This document shows, piece by piece, positions 8,534-18,585 of a stretch of DNA of 64,000 bases (position 1 is the stretch's first letter; every line of letters begins with the position of its first letter). The notes beneath the pieces are model-generated. The model did not search any database. It was given only the letters and a program-made list of their open reading frames with translations, and was not told the DNA's origin. Position numbers and translations under genes: made by a program. The stretch spans positions 839,136-903,135 of the forward strand of contig NZ_JROZ02000001.1 in NCBI RefSeq assembly GCF_000765665.2, in the 5' to 3' direction. The stretch is from Helicobacter sp. MIT 05-5293 (GTDB lineage: Bacteria; Campylobacterota; Campylobacteria; Campylobacterales; Helicobacteraceae).

Positions 8534-9763
8534 ATGCTTTTTAAAGATGCGACTTTATGCGACTATCGCGGGAGTAAAAAGGCTGATTTGCGTATTAAAG
8601 AGGGATTGATTACTGAAATAGGCACACTTACAGCAGAATCTGATGAAGAGGTTTTTTCTTGTCAAAATAAGCTTTTGATGCCCGCCATTATCGACCTTAA
8701 TGTGATGCCAAAAAGTGCCTTACTTTCAAGGAAAATGCTTCTCTCTCTTGCTCAAAAAGCCCTAAAAGGTGGGGTAGGAAGTGTCTTGCTCTCTCCTTTT
8801 ACGACACCAAGTTGTGATGAAAGCCGCTCTATTGAACTGATTAAAAATATTGATAAAGAAACAGCTATTCATCTGATACCCTCCATCAACCCTCTTGATG
8901 AACACAACAAATTAAGCAACATCAGTATTTTAAGTGCTGGTGGCGCACAAGCAATCTCTAGTTATAGCGATATTGATGCAAATCTTCTCATGCGCATTGC
9001 TCAATACGCTCAAATGATACAGATTCCCTTAATGTGCTTTTGCCAAGATCGCACTTTAAGTGATGGTGTGATTAATGAAGGCATCTTAGCTACCACACTT
9101 GGTTTGCCCTCTATCCCACCTTATAGCCAAACCAAAGAAGTTGCAAAGATTTGCGAAATGCTACGCGATATGCCCCTGCAAATTGTCTTTAATGCCCTTG
9201 CATATCCTCGAAGTCTCGAGATTCTCTCTACTATCAAAACAACAAACCCAAAAGCACATTTTTATTCACAAGTCTCGATTCATCATTTGATACTTGATGA
9301 AAGTCTGTGTGATAACTACAACACCACAGCAAAAATCAATCCTCCTCTTGTCAGTAAGCAAGACCAAAAAAAGCTCCTTAAAGCACTTGAATTAGGAGAA
9401 ATTGACTTGCTCACAAGCCTACAATGTGCGGATTTTAATTCAAACAAAGATCAAGTCTTTGAACTAGCAAGTTTTGGCATTGATGCAATCAGTGATTATT
9501 TTTCATTATTTTTTACTCATTTATATTTGCCTCAACATCTTTCATTAGAGAATTTTTCAAAATTAGCAAGCCATACACCCGCACAGATTCTTAATCTTAA
9601 TCAGGGTTCTTTAGAAGTAGGTAAAAATGCTGAATTGATGCTGATTGACACACAGGCAAGTTATCAAATCACTGATAGCTTCTCGCCTTATTATCAACAA
9701 ACGCTTCAATCCGTTGTAACTCATCTTTTTACACAAAATCAACTTTACAATACACAATCTTAA
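8534..9763 (+). CDS. Dihydroorotase-like protein, probably catalytically inactive
   Basis: A 409-residue amidohydrolase-fold protein aligned with PyrC class I dihydroorotases from its beta-sandwich start (MLFKDATLCDY) to the closing GSLEVGKNAELMLID. Key metal residues are missing: where active enzymes have DxHxH, this has IDLNVMPK, and where they have the catalytic aspartate in TDHAPH it has LLTSLQCADF. This fits the PyrX type, an inactive partner that supports aspartate transcarbamoylase, rather than a true enzyme. It lies between ccdA and mscS. The inactivity is inferred from the missing ligands. Confidence 0.85.
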   Translation: MLFKDATLCDYRGSKKADLRIKEGLITEIGTLTAESDEEVFSCQNKLLMPAIIDLNVMPKSALLSRKMLLSLAQKALKGGVGSVLLSPFTTPSCDESRSIELIKNIDKETAIHLIPSINPLDEHNKLSNISILSAGGAQAISSYSDIDANLLMRIAQYAQMIQIPLMCFCQDRTLSDGVINEGILATTLGLPSIPPYSQTKEVAKICEMLRDMPLQIVFNALAYPRSLEILSTIKTTNPKAHFYSQVSIHHLILDESLCDNYNTTAKINPPLVSKQDQKKLLKALELGEIDLLTSLQCADFNSNKDQVFELASFGIDAISDYFSLFFTHLYLPQHLSLENFSKLASHTPAQILNLNQGSLEVGKNAELMLIDTQASYQITDSFSPYYQQTLQSVVTHLFTQNQLYNTQS

Positions 9764-9789
9764 ATCAATCATTTTAAGGAGTTTTATTT

Positions 9790-10620
9790 ATGCCTGAAGT
9801 TTCTGAAATCCAAACACATTTTTTTGAATTATTTCCTCAAGCCCAACATTTTGGAATCTTGCTTCTCAAAGCCTTGATCATTATGCTTGTAGGCTATTAT
9901 GTCTCTAAATTTATCCGTAGTAAAGTGCATAAAGCAATTGCCAAAAAAGATCATATCCTTGCAAATTTTATCTCACAAATTATTTTTATTCTCTCCATAG
10001 TCGTGATGATTCTTGCTGCATTAGGCACAATTGGTGTGCAGACAAATTCTATCATTGCGGTGCTTGGGACTGCAGGTGTGGCAATCGCGCTTGGGTTGAA
10101 AGATTCTCTTTCATCAGTTGCAAGTGGGATTATCCTCATCATATTGCGACCCTTTAAACAAGGTGATTTGATTGAATTTGATGGTATGATAGGAAGTGTC
10201 GAAGTGATCAATCTTTTTACAACACACTTGCGACTAAATGACGGAAAATTCGCCATTATTCCTAACAGCAATATTGCAAAAGCCAATATTATTAATACAA
10301 CCTATAACGAACAACGGCGCATTGAGCTGATTTTGGGTGTAGGTTATGAAAGTGATATTGATTTGGTAAAGAATCTTGTTATAAAAGTTTTTAATTCCTG
10401 CCCAGAAGTGGATTTGACACAGGGCTATTTTGTCGGATTAACCGAACTTGGAGAAAGCTCACTGAATTTCACTCTGCGATTCTGGGTAAAGCTCGAATAT
10501 GGCGTGATTAATGCACAAAGCAAAGTATTAGAGGCGATTAAAAAGATTCTCGATGAAAATCATATTGAGATTCCCTACAATAAACTTGATGTCAATATTA
10601 TCAAGCAAGATGCGTCATAA
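9790..10620 (+). CDS. mscS: MscS-family mechanosensitive channel
   Basis: A 276-residue small-conductance mechanosensitive channel of the inner membrane that opens on osmotic downshift. Three helices are visible at about residues 23-40, 60-82 and 87-110. The pore helix has the glycine/alanine pattern AVLGTAGVAIALGLKDSLSS. The beta domain follows with PFKQGDLIEFDGMIGSVEVI and then the NSNIAKANIINTT segment. The C-terminal alpha/beta vestibule ends at IIKQDAS. It is closely spaced in the ccdA-to-mqnX run. Confidence 0.93.
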   Translation: MPEVSEIQTHFFELFPQAQHFGILLLKALIIMLVGYYVSKFIRSKVHKAIAKKDHILANFISQIIFILSIVVMILAALGTIGVQTNSIIAVLGTAGVAIALGLKDSLSSVASGIILIILRPFKQGDLIEFDGMIGSVEVINLFTTHLRLNDGKFAIIPNSNIAKANIINTTYNEQRRIELILGVGYESDIDLVKNLVIKVFNSCPEVDLTQGYFVGLTELGESSLNFTLRFWVKLEYGVINAQSKVLEAIKKILDENHIEIPYNKLDVNIIKQDAS

Positions 10621-10629
10621 GGACGGATA

Positions 10630-11901
10630 ATGAAACACTCATCACAAAATATACGCATTTTTGGTGCAAAAGAAGTCTTTGTATGCGATGAAGATTTTCA
10701 GATTCTACAAAATGGCGGGATTGCTTTTGAAGAAGGTAAAGATACGATTCTGTGCGTTGATACATTCGAGAATCTGTGTGTGCAATTTCCCGATGCCAAA
10801 ACACATTTTTCTCCTCAAGGCATTCTACTTCCAGCACTGATTAACCCTCACATTCATTTTGAATTTGGCGGACATATTGCGCGTTTTAACTATGGGGATT
10901 TTGGAGCATGGCTTGATAGCCTTATGGAACACAGAGATTCTATTCTTGGCGACCTTAAAGACATTATCCAAGAAGGCATCAATGAGCAGATTCTCTGCGG
11001 TGTAGGCAGTGTGGGTGCAATCAGCAGCTATGGCGATGATAAAGAGATTCTCGCACAAAGCCCTCTTCGTGTCGTGTATTTTAATGAAGCAATCGGCAGT
11101 AATCCTGCGAGTGTTGATTTTTTGTATCAAAATTTTTTACAACGTTTTGAAGATTCTCGCAAACTCAAATCATCTACTTTCATACCTGCAATCGCCCTTC
11201 ACTCACCCTATTCACTTCATTCTATTATGGCAAAACATCTCATTGCACTTGCCACAAAAGAATGCGCACCTTTAAGCGCACACTTTTTAGAATCCCATTA
11301 CGAACGCGAATGGCTTGAGACATCAAGCGGTTATTTTAGAGGATTCTTTCAACGACTTGCTTCACTCAAAGATCCTACAAGTTTCTACACACCCTTAAGC
11401 TTCCTTGAAATGCTTTCACCTTTGAGCGACAAATCCCCTATTTTGCTGACGCATTGCTTGCACACTTCGCTTAAAGAACTTGCACAAATCGCACAGCTAA
11501 ATGCTACTATCGTTATGTGTCCGCGTTCAAATCGCTTGCTTAGCAATCGATACTTTGATATTAAATCATCACTTACACATCACATACCTGTGGCAATAGG
11601 CACAGATGGTAAAAGCTCTAATTTTAATGTGAATCTCCTTGATGAGTTAAGATTTGCTCTTTTTGCATATCCTCAAATGGATTTGTTAGAACTTGCTAAA
11701 ATGCTTATCTTGGGTGTTACATCGCGCGCTGCTAAAGCTCTAGGATTGCAAAATGGAACACTTCAAACAGGAAAAAATGTCGATTTTGCCCTTTTTGATT
11801 TTCCTGAATCCCTTAATCAATCCCCTTTGTCATTTATCTTACATGCAAAGAAACCTCAAATACTCTATGTCAATGCAAAGTGCGTCTATGGAAGCCGTTA
11901 A
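10630..11901 (+). CDS. mqnX: Aminofutalosine deaminase-type amidohydrolase
   Basis: A 423-residue metal-dependent deaminase of the amidohydrolase superfamily. The HxH metal pair is present (NPHIHFEFG, about residues 72-74), followed by ALHSPYSLHS, SAHFLESH, LLTHCLHT and the catalytic aspartate in AIGTDGKSS. In Helicobacter the homologue deaminates 6-amino-6-deoxyfutalosine in the futalosine route to menaquinone. The alternative reading is a general adenosine/chlorohydrolase-type enzyme. Its 3' end overlaps the phosphatase gene by 14 bases. Confidence 0.85.
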   Translation: MKHSSQNIRIFGAKEVFVCDEDFQILQNGGIAFEEGKDTILCVDTFENLCVQFPDAKTHFSPQGILLPALINPHIHFEFGGHIARFNYGDFGAWLDSLMEHRDSILGDLKDIIQEGINEQILCGVGSVGAISSYGDDKEILAQSPLRVVYFNEAIGSNPASVDFLYQNFLQRFEDSRKLKSSTFIPAIALHSPYSLHSIMAKHLIALATKECAPLSAHFLESHYEREWLETSSGYFRGFFQRLASLKDPTSFYTPLSFLEMLSPLSDKSPILLTHCLHTSLKELAQIAQLNATIVMCPRSNRLLSNRYFDIKSSLTHHIPVAIGTDGKSSNFNVNLLDELRFALFAYPQMDLLELAKMLILGVTSRAAKALGLQNGTLQTGKNVDFALFDFPESLNQSPLSFILHAKKPQILYVNAKCVYGSR

Positions 11902-12379
11902 AAGTATCTTGTTTGTATGTCTGGGCAATATTTGCCGCTCTCCTCTTGCTGAAGGGATTGCAAGAGATATAATCCGACAATACAATCTTGATGTGAAAGT
12001 AGATTCTGCGGGGACAAGTGGTTGGCATATCGATGAAATGCCTTGTGCAGGTTCGCGAAATATCGCCAAAAAACACGGATTAAATATTGATGATTTACGC
12101 GGTAGGCGTGTGAGCATTTACGCTGATGATGATTTTGACTTACTCATTGCCTTAGATTCTAATAATCAACGTGATTTGATTTCTTTAGGCTTTGAAAAAT
12201 CAAAGATTAAAAAAATGGGTGATTTTGGCTTAAAAGGCGCAGATATTCCTGACCCTTATACTTATAAAGATGAAGAGGGGTTTGAACGCATCTACCAAAT
12301 GCTTAAAATTTGTGTGCATCAGCTACTCTCTATACACTATCCTGTGGTAGAATCTCATCAGAATCTACAACAAAAATGA
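11888..12379 (+). CDS. Low-molecular-weight protein tyrosine phosphatase
   Basis: About 163 residues. The frame is open further upstream inside mqnX, but the family always begins a few residues before the P-loop, so ATG 11888 (MEAVKSILFVCLGNICRSP) is chosen; ATG 11873 is possible. The catalytic CLGNICRS (Cx5R) loop lies at about residues 11-18 and the general-acid loop at DIPDPYTYKDEEGF. Such enzymes dephosphorylate tyrosines on proteins, often in capsule or stress control; the target here is unknown. It is translationally coupled to mqnX and followed after 7 bases by the Spx-like gene. Confidence 0.92.
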   Translation: MEAVKSILFVCLGNICRSPLAEGIARDIIRQYNLDVKVDSAGTSGWHIDEMPCAGSRNIAKKHGLNIDDLRGRRVSIYADDDFDLLIALDSNNQRDLISLGFEKSKIKKMGDFGLKGADIPDPYTYKDEEGFERIYQMLKICVHQLLSIHYPVVESHQNLQQK

Positions 12380-12386
12380 GGGTATT

Positions 12387-12761
12387 ATGGGCGTTCCTCT
12401 ACTTTATGGTATCAAAACTTGCGGAAGTGTGAAAAAGGCAATAAAACTGCTTGATTCACATCAGATTGCGTATGATTTTATTGATCTTAAAATCCACACT
12501 CCAAGCCTCAAAGATATTGAAATATGGGCAACACAAAAAGGCATACAAACGATTCTCAACACCAAAGGTATGACTTATAAGAATCTCAAAAAAGACAATC
12601 AATTGCCCCAAAATGATACTCTTGAAGAAAATATTGCACTTCTTCATCGCGTCCCTATGCTCCTTAAACGCCCTATCATCTCTTACAAAGAAATGCTTGT
12701 TGTCGGTTTTGATGAAGACGCACTAATGAATTTTGTACAATATGTTAAGGGCAATCAATGA
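12387..12761 (+). CDS. ArsC/Spx-family protein (YffB-like)
   Basis: A 124-residue thioredoxin-fold protein. It opens LLYGIKTCGSVKKA with the single active cysteine at Cys12 and has the conserved HRVPMLLKRPII near residues 87-98, the arginine-proline pair typical of ArsC, Spx and YffB proteins. There is no second cysteine close by, so it is not a classical CxxC Spx. Members act as thiol reductases or transcription-associated factors; which one cannot be told here. Its stop overlaps the start of the NlpC/P60 gene. Confidence 0.85.
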   Translation: MGVPLLYGIKTCGSVKKAIKLLDSHQIAYDFIDLKIHTPSLKDIEIWATQKGIQTILNTKGMTYKNLKKDNQLPQNDTLEENIALLHRVPMLLKRPIISYKEMLVVGFDEDALMNFVQYVKGNQ

Positions 12762-14125
12762 TTCTCAAGAAGATTCTTAATCTTTTTCCTATATTTTTTC
12801 TTATATTTTTTCTTACTTCCTGCTCTTCAAAAATCATTCAAACAACACAAATTAAAGATCTACAAACCCTTCCTCAAGATGCCTCTTTCTACATTGATTC
12901 TCAACAAGAAAAAGCGACTGCAAAGGTTGCCGCAAAAGATTTGCAAGCCTTGCAAAAAGATTATTTAGAAAAATTCTATTCCGTTTGGAAGCAAAAGCCC
13001 AACCCAAAAACCGCCGAAATCTTTTGGATTAAGCCCTCTTTGCTTTCATCACCGGGTTTTGGCGAACATCTCCAACCTAACAGCAAAGAATACACAAAAA
13101 ATATCCTTGATACGATGCAAATTGAACGCTACCCTAGTCTCAATAAAAAAGCAATCATCACAAGAACTACTAATGTGCGTGCTGTCCCCACACAAAAACC
13201 AATGTATAACAAAGTCGATGGGTATCCATTCGATCGTTGGCAAAATTCCTTGATTTTTGCAGGCACACCCGTGCTTGTTACGCATATCAGCACATCTAAA
13301 CGTTGGGTGCATATTCAGTCTGGCTTTGTTTATGGCTGGGTTGAAGCAAACGATATAGGCTATATCACAGATTCTCAAATCAAAGCCCTTCTCAACAAAA
13401 CACAATACATCACGCCTATACAAGATATAGTGAGTGTTGTTGATTCTAAAGGACGCTATGTGCTTGATGCACGCATCGGACAAATCTTCCCAAAAGCACA
13501 GATAAGTAAGCCTGATGCACGCAGAATTTACTTTTATGCCTATATGAGAAACCCCGATGGCTCCGTCAAACAAGAGATTCTTTCCGCACCAAAAGATACC
13601 TTTCAACGCTTTCCATTACCTACACAGCCTCGCTTGATCGCTCAAACAATCAACACGATGATAGGGCAACGTTACGGGTGGGGCGGACTAGGAGAAAATC
13701 GTGATTGTTCGGCTTTTATTAGGGATATTTTCACCCAATACGGGATTTATCTTCCACGAAATTCAAAAGCCCAAGTCTCCTATGGCAATAACAGCATTGA
13801 TTTAAAAGCACTTTCGTCAAAAGAAAAAGAAGCTTTCATCATCGCTAATGCTACACCTTATATGACATTATTATGGCAACAAGGGCATATTATGCTTTAT
13901 ATTGGGCAATATCAAGGTAAAGCATTAATCGCTCATAGTGCTTGGAGCGTCATTACAGGCAAAAAATATGAGAATATGTTAGGGGGTGTTGTCATTACCA
14001 CACTTCATACAGGGGAAGAACGCAATGGTCTTTTTGCCCATTCAGACTTACTGATCGATAAGATCAATGCTATGTCTGATCTCTCAATCCTTGCTCAAAA
14101 TATCATTGATAAGGGCAAAAAATGA
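12758..14125 (+). CDS. SH3 and NlpC/P60 cell-wall hydrolase lipoprotein
   Basis: A 455-residue lipoprotein that probably cleaves peptidoglycan stem peptides. The signal peptide ends in the lipobox FLTSCSS (Cys22). An SH3-type wall-binding domain covers about 133-205 (TNVRAVPT to GWVEANDIGYI). The NlpC/P60 domain follows with the nucleophile Cys317 in GENRDCSAF, catalytic His377 in QQGHIMLYIG and a third histidine at about 393. The gene overlaps neighbours on both sides by 4 bases, forming one operon with the Spx-like gene and znuABC. Confidence 0.88.
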   Translation: MILKKILNLFPIFFLIFFLTSCSSKIIQTTQIKDLQTLPQDASFYIDSQQEKATAKVAAKDLQALQKDYLEKFYSVWKQKPNPKTAEIFWIKPSLLSSPGFGEHLQPNSKEYTKNILDTMQIERYPSLNKKAIITRTTNVRAVPTQKPMYNKVDGYPFDRWQNSLIFAGTPVLVTHISTSKRWVHIQSGFVYGWVEANDIGYITDSQIKALLNKTQYITPIQDIVSVVDSKGRYVLDARIGQIFPKAQISKPDARRIYFYAYMRNPDGSVKQEILSAPKDTFQRFPLPTQPRLIAQTINTMIGQRYGWGGLGENRDCSAFIRDIFTQYGIYLPRNSKAQVSYGNNSIDLKALSSKEKEAFIIANATPYMTLLWQQGHIMLYIGQYQGKALIAHSAWSVITGKKYENMLGGVVITTLHTGEERNGLFAHSDLLIDKINAMSDLSILAQNIIDKGKK

Positions 14126-15015
14126 TTAAAATATTTCTTTCTGTTATCCTATTGATGATGCTTTATGCACCGATTTTTGCACAATCTTCAACAATTCACA
14201 TCATTGTAAGTGTCTTACCTCAAAAAAATATAGTAGAACGCATTGGCGGAGACTTTGTGAAAGTAGAAGTGCTCGTGCCTAAAGGCAAATCACCAGAGAT
14301 TTATGAACCAAATATCACACAGATGAAAACCATACAAAACACTCGAATCTTCTTTGGTGTCGGTATGCCTTTTGAGCTCAAATGGCATCAACGATTTCTC
14401 AATATCAATCCTCAATTAAACTACCTTAACCTTGCAGAATCTGCATTGCCACTTCATGAGCATGACTCACACGATCATCGCCATAATCCCCATGTTTGGC
14501 TCTCGCTCACACAGATAGAGAATCAAATCACACAAATCACCCGACAATTAAGCGTGCTTGACCCCAGCCATAAAGCCATATATGAAAGCAATCAAAAGCA
14601 ATTCCTGCAAGAGATTTTTACCCTCAAACAATCAATCCAAAATGTCTTTGACACACCTAATACCCAAAAGAAATTTCTTGTTTATCACCCTGCATTTGAA
14701 TACTTTGCGCAAGAATTTGGTTTAGAAGAATTAAGCATTGAGCATGATGGCAAAGAACTTAAAGGGGCAGATTTGAGCAAACTTATCCAAGATATTAGAC
14801 TTTATGAGCTTAAAGTGATTTTTATCCAACCTCAATTTTCCAAACAACGCGTGCAAATGCTTGCCAAAGAGCTTAATATGCGTATCATCGAGCTTGACCC
14901 ACTTCAAGATTTATGGCTAGATTCAATGCAAACTTACACATGTCAAATCGCTTTTTCACTCTCCGAAAAAGAATCACAAGCTTGCATCAAGCAATACTTC
15001 AAGGCTCAACAATGA
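14122..15015 (+). CDS. znuA: Zinc-type ABC transporter substrate-binding protein
   Basis: A 297-residue periplasmic metal-binding protein of the ZnuA/cluster A-I family. The signal peptide ends near AQSS. Metal-site residues are visible: histidine in the acid/His-rich loop (LPLHEHDSHDHRHNPHVWLS), HPAFEYFAQEFG and the C-terminal acidic ELDPLQD. The His-rich loop favours zinc over manganese. The ATGA overlaps with the genes on both sides show tight coupling to the permease and ATPase. Confidence 0.92.
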   Translation: MIKIFLSVILLMMLYAPIFAQSSTIHIIVSVLPQKNIVERIGGDFVKVEVLVPKGKSPEIYEPNITQMKTIQNTRIFFGVGMPFELKWHQRFLNINPQLNYLNLAESALPLHEHDSHDHRHNPHVWLSLTQIENQITQITRQLSVLDPSHKAIYESNQKQFLQEIFTLKQSIQNVFDTPNTQKKFLVYHPAFEYFAQEFGLEELSIEHDGKELKGADLSKLIQDIRLYELKVIFIQPQFSKQRVQMLAKELNMRIIELDPLQDLWLDSMQTYTCQIAFSLSEKESQACIKQYFKAQQ

Positions 15016-15836
15016 ATGAGACACTTTTTCATATTAAAAACTTAAGCTTTGCCTATGATTCTCAATTGGTGCTTGAAAAGATTGATTTTACCTTTTGTAA
15101 AGGCGATTTTTGGGCGATTATCGGACCTAATGGTGGGGGTAAAAGCACACTCATTAGGCTTATTTTAGGAATCTTAAAGGCAAAAGAGGGTGAAATCAAA
15201 TTTTGTCAAAATTTTGACACCAAACACATTGGCTATGTCCCTCAAAACACAAATGAAAATATCCATTTTCCTATTCAAACGCAAGATGTCATTAAAATGG
15301 GATTCTTAAAACCAAGTATTTGGGGATTTCGCACAAACAAAGCGCAAGAAAGACAGATTCAAGAAATTATGGAGAAGCTTGATATTTTACATTTGTCTCA
15401 TAAGCCTTTATCCAAACTTTCTGGTGGGCAGAGGCAAAAAGTATTGATTGCAAGAGCACTTATCAATAATCCCACACTTCTAGTCCTAGATGAGCCGACC
15501 TCTAATGTTGATTCGACTTCGCAAAAAAGTATTTATAAACTTTTAGAATCTCTCAATGCCAATGGGCAAAGTATCTTAGTCATCAGTCATGATATTTCGG
15601 TGCTTTTAGGGTATGCGAAAAAAGTTCTCTACATCAATAAAAATGCTATCCCTCATACGATTCCTAAACTCAATTTGGAGTTTAACTCACATATTTGTGA
15701 AGTAGATATTCTCACACATTTTGCAAATCTTTTAGCGACCAATGCGCGAGATTCTAAAGATTCTTGTATTACTTCAGAATCTCACCATTCGCATCATCAG
15801 ATCAATACACAAAATTCTCCAAAGACACAACAATGA
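15012..15836 (+). CDS. znuC: Zinc-type ABC transporter ATP-binding protein
   Basis: A 274-residue ATPase. The frame is open upstream, but the ATG at 15012, overlapping the znuA stop, gives the normal start MNETLFHIKNLSF. Walker A is GPNGGGKST, the signature LSGGQRQKV, Walker B LLVLDEPTSNVD and the switch histidine VISHD. The C-terminal 50 residues are rich in histidine and serine (SHHSHHQ), which could hold metal. It powers uptake through ZnuB. The stop overlaps the znuB start. Confidence 0.93.
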   Translation: MNETLFHIKNLSFAYDSQLVLEKIDFTFCKGDFWAIIGPNGGGKSTLIRLILGILKAKEGEIKFCQNFDTKHIGYVPQNTNENIHFPIQTQDVIKMGFLKPSIWGFRTNKAQERQIQEIMEKLDILHLSHKPLSKLSGGQRQKVLIARALINNPTLLVLDEPTSNVDSTSQKSIYKLLESLNANGQSILVISHDISVLLGYAKKVLYINKNAIPHTIPKLNLEFNSHICEVDILTHFANLLATNARDSKDSCITSESHHSHHQINTQNSPKTQQ

Positions 15837-16651
15837 ATATTTTTGAACTCTTTTCATATCAATTTATTTGGATAGCTTTAGGCGTCTCTTTTCTTGTCAG
15901 TATTTGTAGTGGCATCGTTGGCTCTATCATAGTAGCAAATAAAAATGTCTTTGTCGCAGGAGGAGTAGCGCATAGTGCCTTTGGTGGCGTGGGCTTGGCA
16001 TTATTTTGCGGATTTAGCACAATGCTTGGCGCAGTCATTTTTAGCGTGATTATGGCTTTATTTTTGACTTATGCAAGTCTGTATCAAAAAGAACGACTAG
16101 ATACCTATATCGCTGCAAGTTGGGCTTTTGGAATGGCTTTGGGCGTGATTCTTATCGACTTAAGTCCGGGCTATAATAGCGACATTTCAAGCTATCTTTT
16201 TGGCTCAATCATTGCTGTGGGTTATGAAGAAATACTCATAATGCTTGGGTTTGATGTCTTTTTACTCATCTTTGTGGGATTATATTATCATCAGATTCTT
16301 AGCCTTTTTTATGATCGAGAATTTTGCCAGCTTAAAGGGCTCAATACCGCCCTTTGGACAATGGCACTTTTTATACTTATCGCCATAGGTGTAGTAATCA
16401 GTATGAATGTAGCAGGTTTGATTTTGGTGCTTGCACTTTTGTCTATTCCTGCTTATATTGCTAATCTTTTTTCACAATCATTACGCACGATGATGATTCT
16501 CTCTTGGATTGTTTCATTAATTTTTATATGGGGAGGTTTATTTGTCGCTTATTATTTAAATATCAGCATTGGAGCATGTATAGTGATATTGCTCTCAATT
16601 GGAATGTTTGGAGCATTAATATTTAAAAAACTTACTAAGGAGAAAAAATGA
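15833..16651 (+). CDS. znuB: Zinc-type ABC transporter permease
   Basis: A 272-residue integral membrane protein of the ABC-3 family, about eight helices. The upstream open frame is inside znuC, and the ATG at 15833 overlapping the znuC stop (ATGA) begins MNIFELFSYQFIW, as usual for the family. The conserved GGVAHSAFGGVGLA loop and the DLSPGYNSDISSYLFGSI segment are visible. Works with ZnuA and ZnuC for high-affinity zinc or manganese uptake. Confidence 0.93.
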   Translation: MNIFELFSYQFIWIALGVSFLVSICSGIVGSIIVANKNVFVAGGVAHSAFGGVGLALFCGFSTMLGAVIFSVIMALFLTYASLYQKERLDTYIAASWAFGMALGVILIDLSPGYNSDISSYLFGSIIAVGYEEILIMLGFDVFLLIFVGLYYHQILSLFYDREFCQLKGLNTALWTMALFILIAIGVVISMNVAGLILVLALLSIPAYIANLFSQSLRTMMILSWIVSLIFIWGGLFVAYYLNISIGACIVILLSIGMFGALIFKKLTKEKK

Positions 16652-16872
16652 ATCCCAGAGAAGACGATCCCTGTGCTATCGCTAAACGAGCGGTCAAAAT
16701 CAGCATTGCCTGCATATTATTTATGCTTTTACTAAGCTTGATTAATATTTACATTCTTATCAATCAAGTCTCTGCAACCGCTGCAATGAGTAAAGAAATC
16801 AAAGTTTTGCAAGCCCACATTGGAGAATCTGCAGAATCTACAGATTCTCAAAGAATACTCCCATCGGAATAA
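16648..16872 (+). CDS. Small single-helix membrane protein (DUF5408-like)
   Basis: A 74-residue protein with one transmembrane helix at about residues 20-42 and a short coiled tail. Its start overlaps the znuB stop by 4 bases, so it is translated with the transporter. It resembles small DUF5408-type proteins found in Helicobacter near hom and yraN, which fits the next genes here; the family call is from memory and not certain. No function known. Confidence 0.7.
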   Translation: MNPREDDPCAIAKRAVKISIACILFMLLLSLINIYILINQVSATAAMSKEIKVLQAHIGESAESTDSQRILPSE

Positions 16873-16925
16873 GATGAGGGTTTCTTAAGGCAGATTCAAA
16901 AAACTTAAAAGAAATATTACAGGGA

Positions 16926-17261
16926 TTATAAAGCACCCATTGTGATATTTTCTATCAGCTCACATTGCCCCCTTTTGACAATAAGCGCATCAATACAATA
17001 CACATTTGCAAGACGATGTTTGGTGAGATAAATATGTGTCGCTTTGATAAGCTTTTGAAGCTTTTGGGCTGTGAGATTCATAATAGGCTCAAAGTTTTCA
17101 CCGCTTTTTACTTCGACAAAATGAAGCACATCATCTTTTGTAGCGATAATGTCGATTTCTCCATATTTTGCGAAAAAATTCCTTTCGATAATTTCAAAGC
17201 CATTCTGCTCTAAAAAGAGGCAAGCAAGATTCTCACCTTCTTTGCCCTTTTCCCTACTCAT
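16926..17261 (-). CDS. yraN: YraN/UPF0102 nuclease-fold protein
   Basis: A 111-residue protein of the UPF0102 family with an endonuclease-like fold. The signature is present: GEN.A..FL near the start, then [19 protein letters not shown] and VEVKSG, whose acidic and lysine residues form a PD-(D/E)XK-type site. Its role in cells is not settled; links to DNA recombination have been suggested. It directly abuts hom on the same strand, as in H. pylori. Confidence 0.9.
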   Translation of the reverse strand: MSREKGKEGENLACLFLEQNGFEIIERNFFAKYGEIDIIATKDDVLHFVEVKSGENFEPIMNLTAQKLQKLIKATHIYLTKHRLANVYCIDALIVKRGQCELIENITMGAL

Positions 17262-18577
17262 TAAAGATTCTCTAATTCATCTTCAATACGAATCTTATAA
17301 GGCTTTTGTGTAACAAAATCAAGCTTTTCCAATTCATTAAGAGCATCTTTAATCTCGCGCTCGTAATTATGATGTGTTGAAAACAATAGCTTAGCAATTC
17401 TCTTGTCTGCTGTTTCCTTTTGTAAAAAGGCTTTAATAGAAATATTATGATTCCCGAGAATCTGTGAAATCTGCCCCAAAACACCGGGCTTATCATGTGC
17501 GTATAGTCGGATATAATAGCGAGAGTAAATGTCATCAATGCTTTTAAGCGTAAAACTTTGAGTATTTTCACTTTCAATAGGTTGTTTAAAGCCTAACATC
17601 ACGGAGTTTTTACCTTGTGCAAAGCTGATTAAATCACTAATGACAGAACTTGCTGTCGCCTCTCCTCCAGCACCTGCACCATAATACATACTCTCCCCTA
17701 CACAATCCCCTATGACGCTGATTCCATTCATTACGCCATCGACTTTGGCAATCATCGCATTTTTAGAAATCATTGCAGGGTGAACGCGTAACTCAATACA
17801 AGAATCTGTCTTTTTTGCGATTCCAAGTAGCTTAATCACATAGCCAAATTCATTAGCAAACTCCATATCATCAGGCGTGATACCCTCAATACCCTCTATC
17901 AGAATCTCTTCGGGCAAAGCATTGATCCCATAAGCCAATGATGCAAGGATAAGCAATTTATGTCCTGCATCTCCGCCGCTAATATCTAAAGTAGGATCAG
18001 ATTCTGCATAACCAAGTGCTTGAGCATCTTTGAGCGCATCTGAAAAACTTTGCTGATGTTGGAGCATCTGCGTCAAAATATAATTACTCGTGCCATTGAG
18101 AATCCCGCGTATGCCTACGATATGATTTGCACTCAAACCATCTTTCAAAACGCGTATGATAGGGATACCTCCGCACACACTCGCTTCAAAACCAATTGCC
18201 AAATCCTTAGCAAGGGGTTGAATATCATAACGATGATAAGCTAACATCGCCTTATTTGCAGTAACAAACGCTTTATTCGCACGAAGCACCTTTTGGGCAA
18301 TATCATAAGCAAGGTCAATACCCCCCATTAGCTCAATCACCACATCAATCTCTGCATCTTCAAGCAAATCTTCAATCCGTGTGCTTACAGACAATGCAAT
18401 GCCTAGCTCCGCAAGTTTTGCTTGAGCCTTTGACACATCTCTGACAATCGCTTTTTTTAGCACGATTTCTCTTCCAGCTCGTGCTTTAATCACACCTTGA
18501 TTACGCACAAGCAATGAGGCGACTGCCGAACCTACCGTGCCTAAACCGATTATCCCCACAACTAATGGCTGCGACAT
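17261..18577 (-). CDS. hom: Homoserine dehydrogenase
   Basis: A 438-residue enzyme that reduces aspartate semialdehyde to homoserine, leading to threonine and methionine. The nucleotide-binding GLGTVGSAV lies at residues 11-19, the catalytic core includes [24 protein letters not shown] and [18 protein letters not shown], and a C-terminal ACT domain ([13 protein letters not shown], from about residue 355) suggests feedback control. It is part of a minus-strand run with yraN and the downstream-transcribed aminotransferase upstream of it. Confidence 0.96.
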   Translation of the reverse strand: MSQPLVVGIIGLGTVGSAVASLLVRNQGVIKARAGREIVLKKAIVRDVSKAQAKLAELGIALSVSTRIEDLLEDAEIDVVIELMGGIDLAYDIAQKVLRANKAFVTANKAMLAYHRYDIQPLAKDLAIGFEASVCGGIPIIRVLKDGLSANHIVGIRGILNGTSNYILTQMLQHQQSFSDALKDAQALGYAESDPTLDISGGDAGHKLLILASLAYGINALPEEILIEGIEGITPDDMEFANEFGYVIKLLGIAKKTDSCIELRVHPAMISKNAMIAKVDGVMNGISVIGDCVGESMYYGAGAGGEATASSVISDLISFAQGKNSVMLGFKQPIESENTQSFTLKSIDDIYSRYYIRLYAHDKPGVLGQISQILGNHNISIKAFLQKETADKRIAKLLFSTHHNYEREIKDALNELEKLDFVTQKPYKIRIEDELENL

Positions 18578-18585
18578 ATCACACC

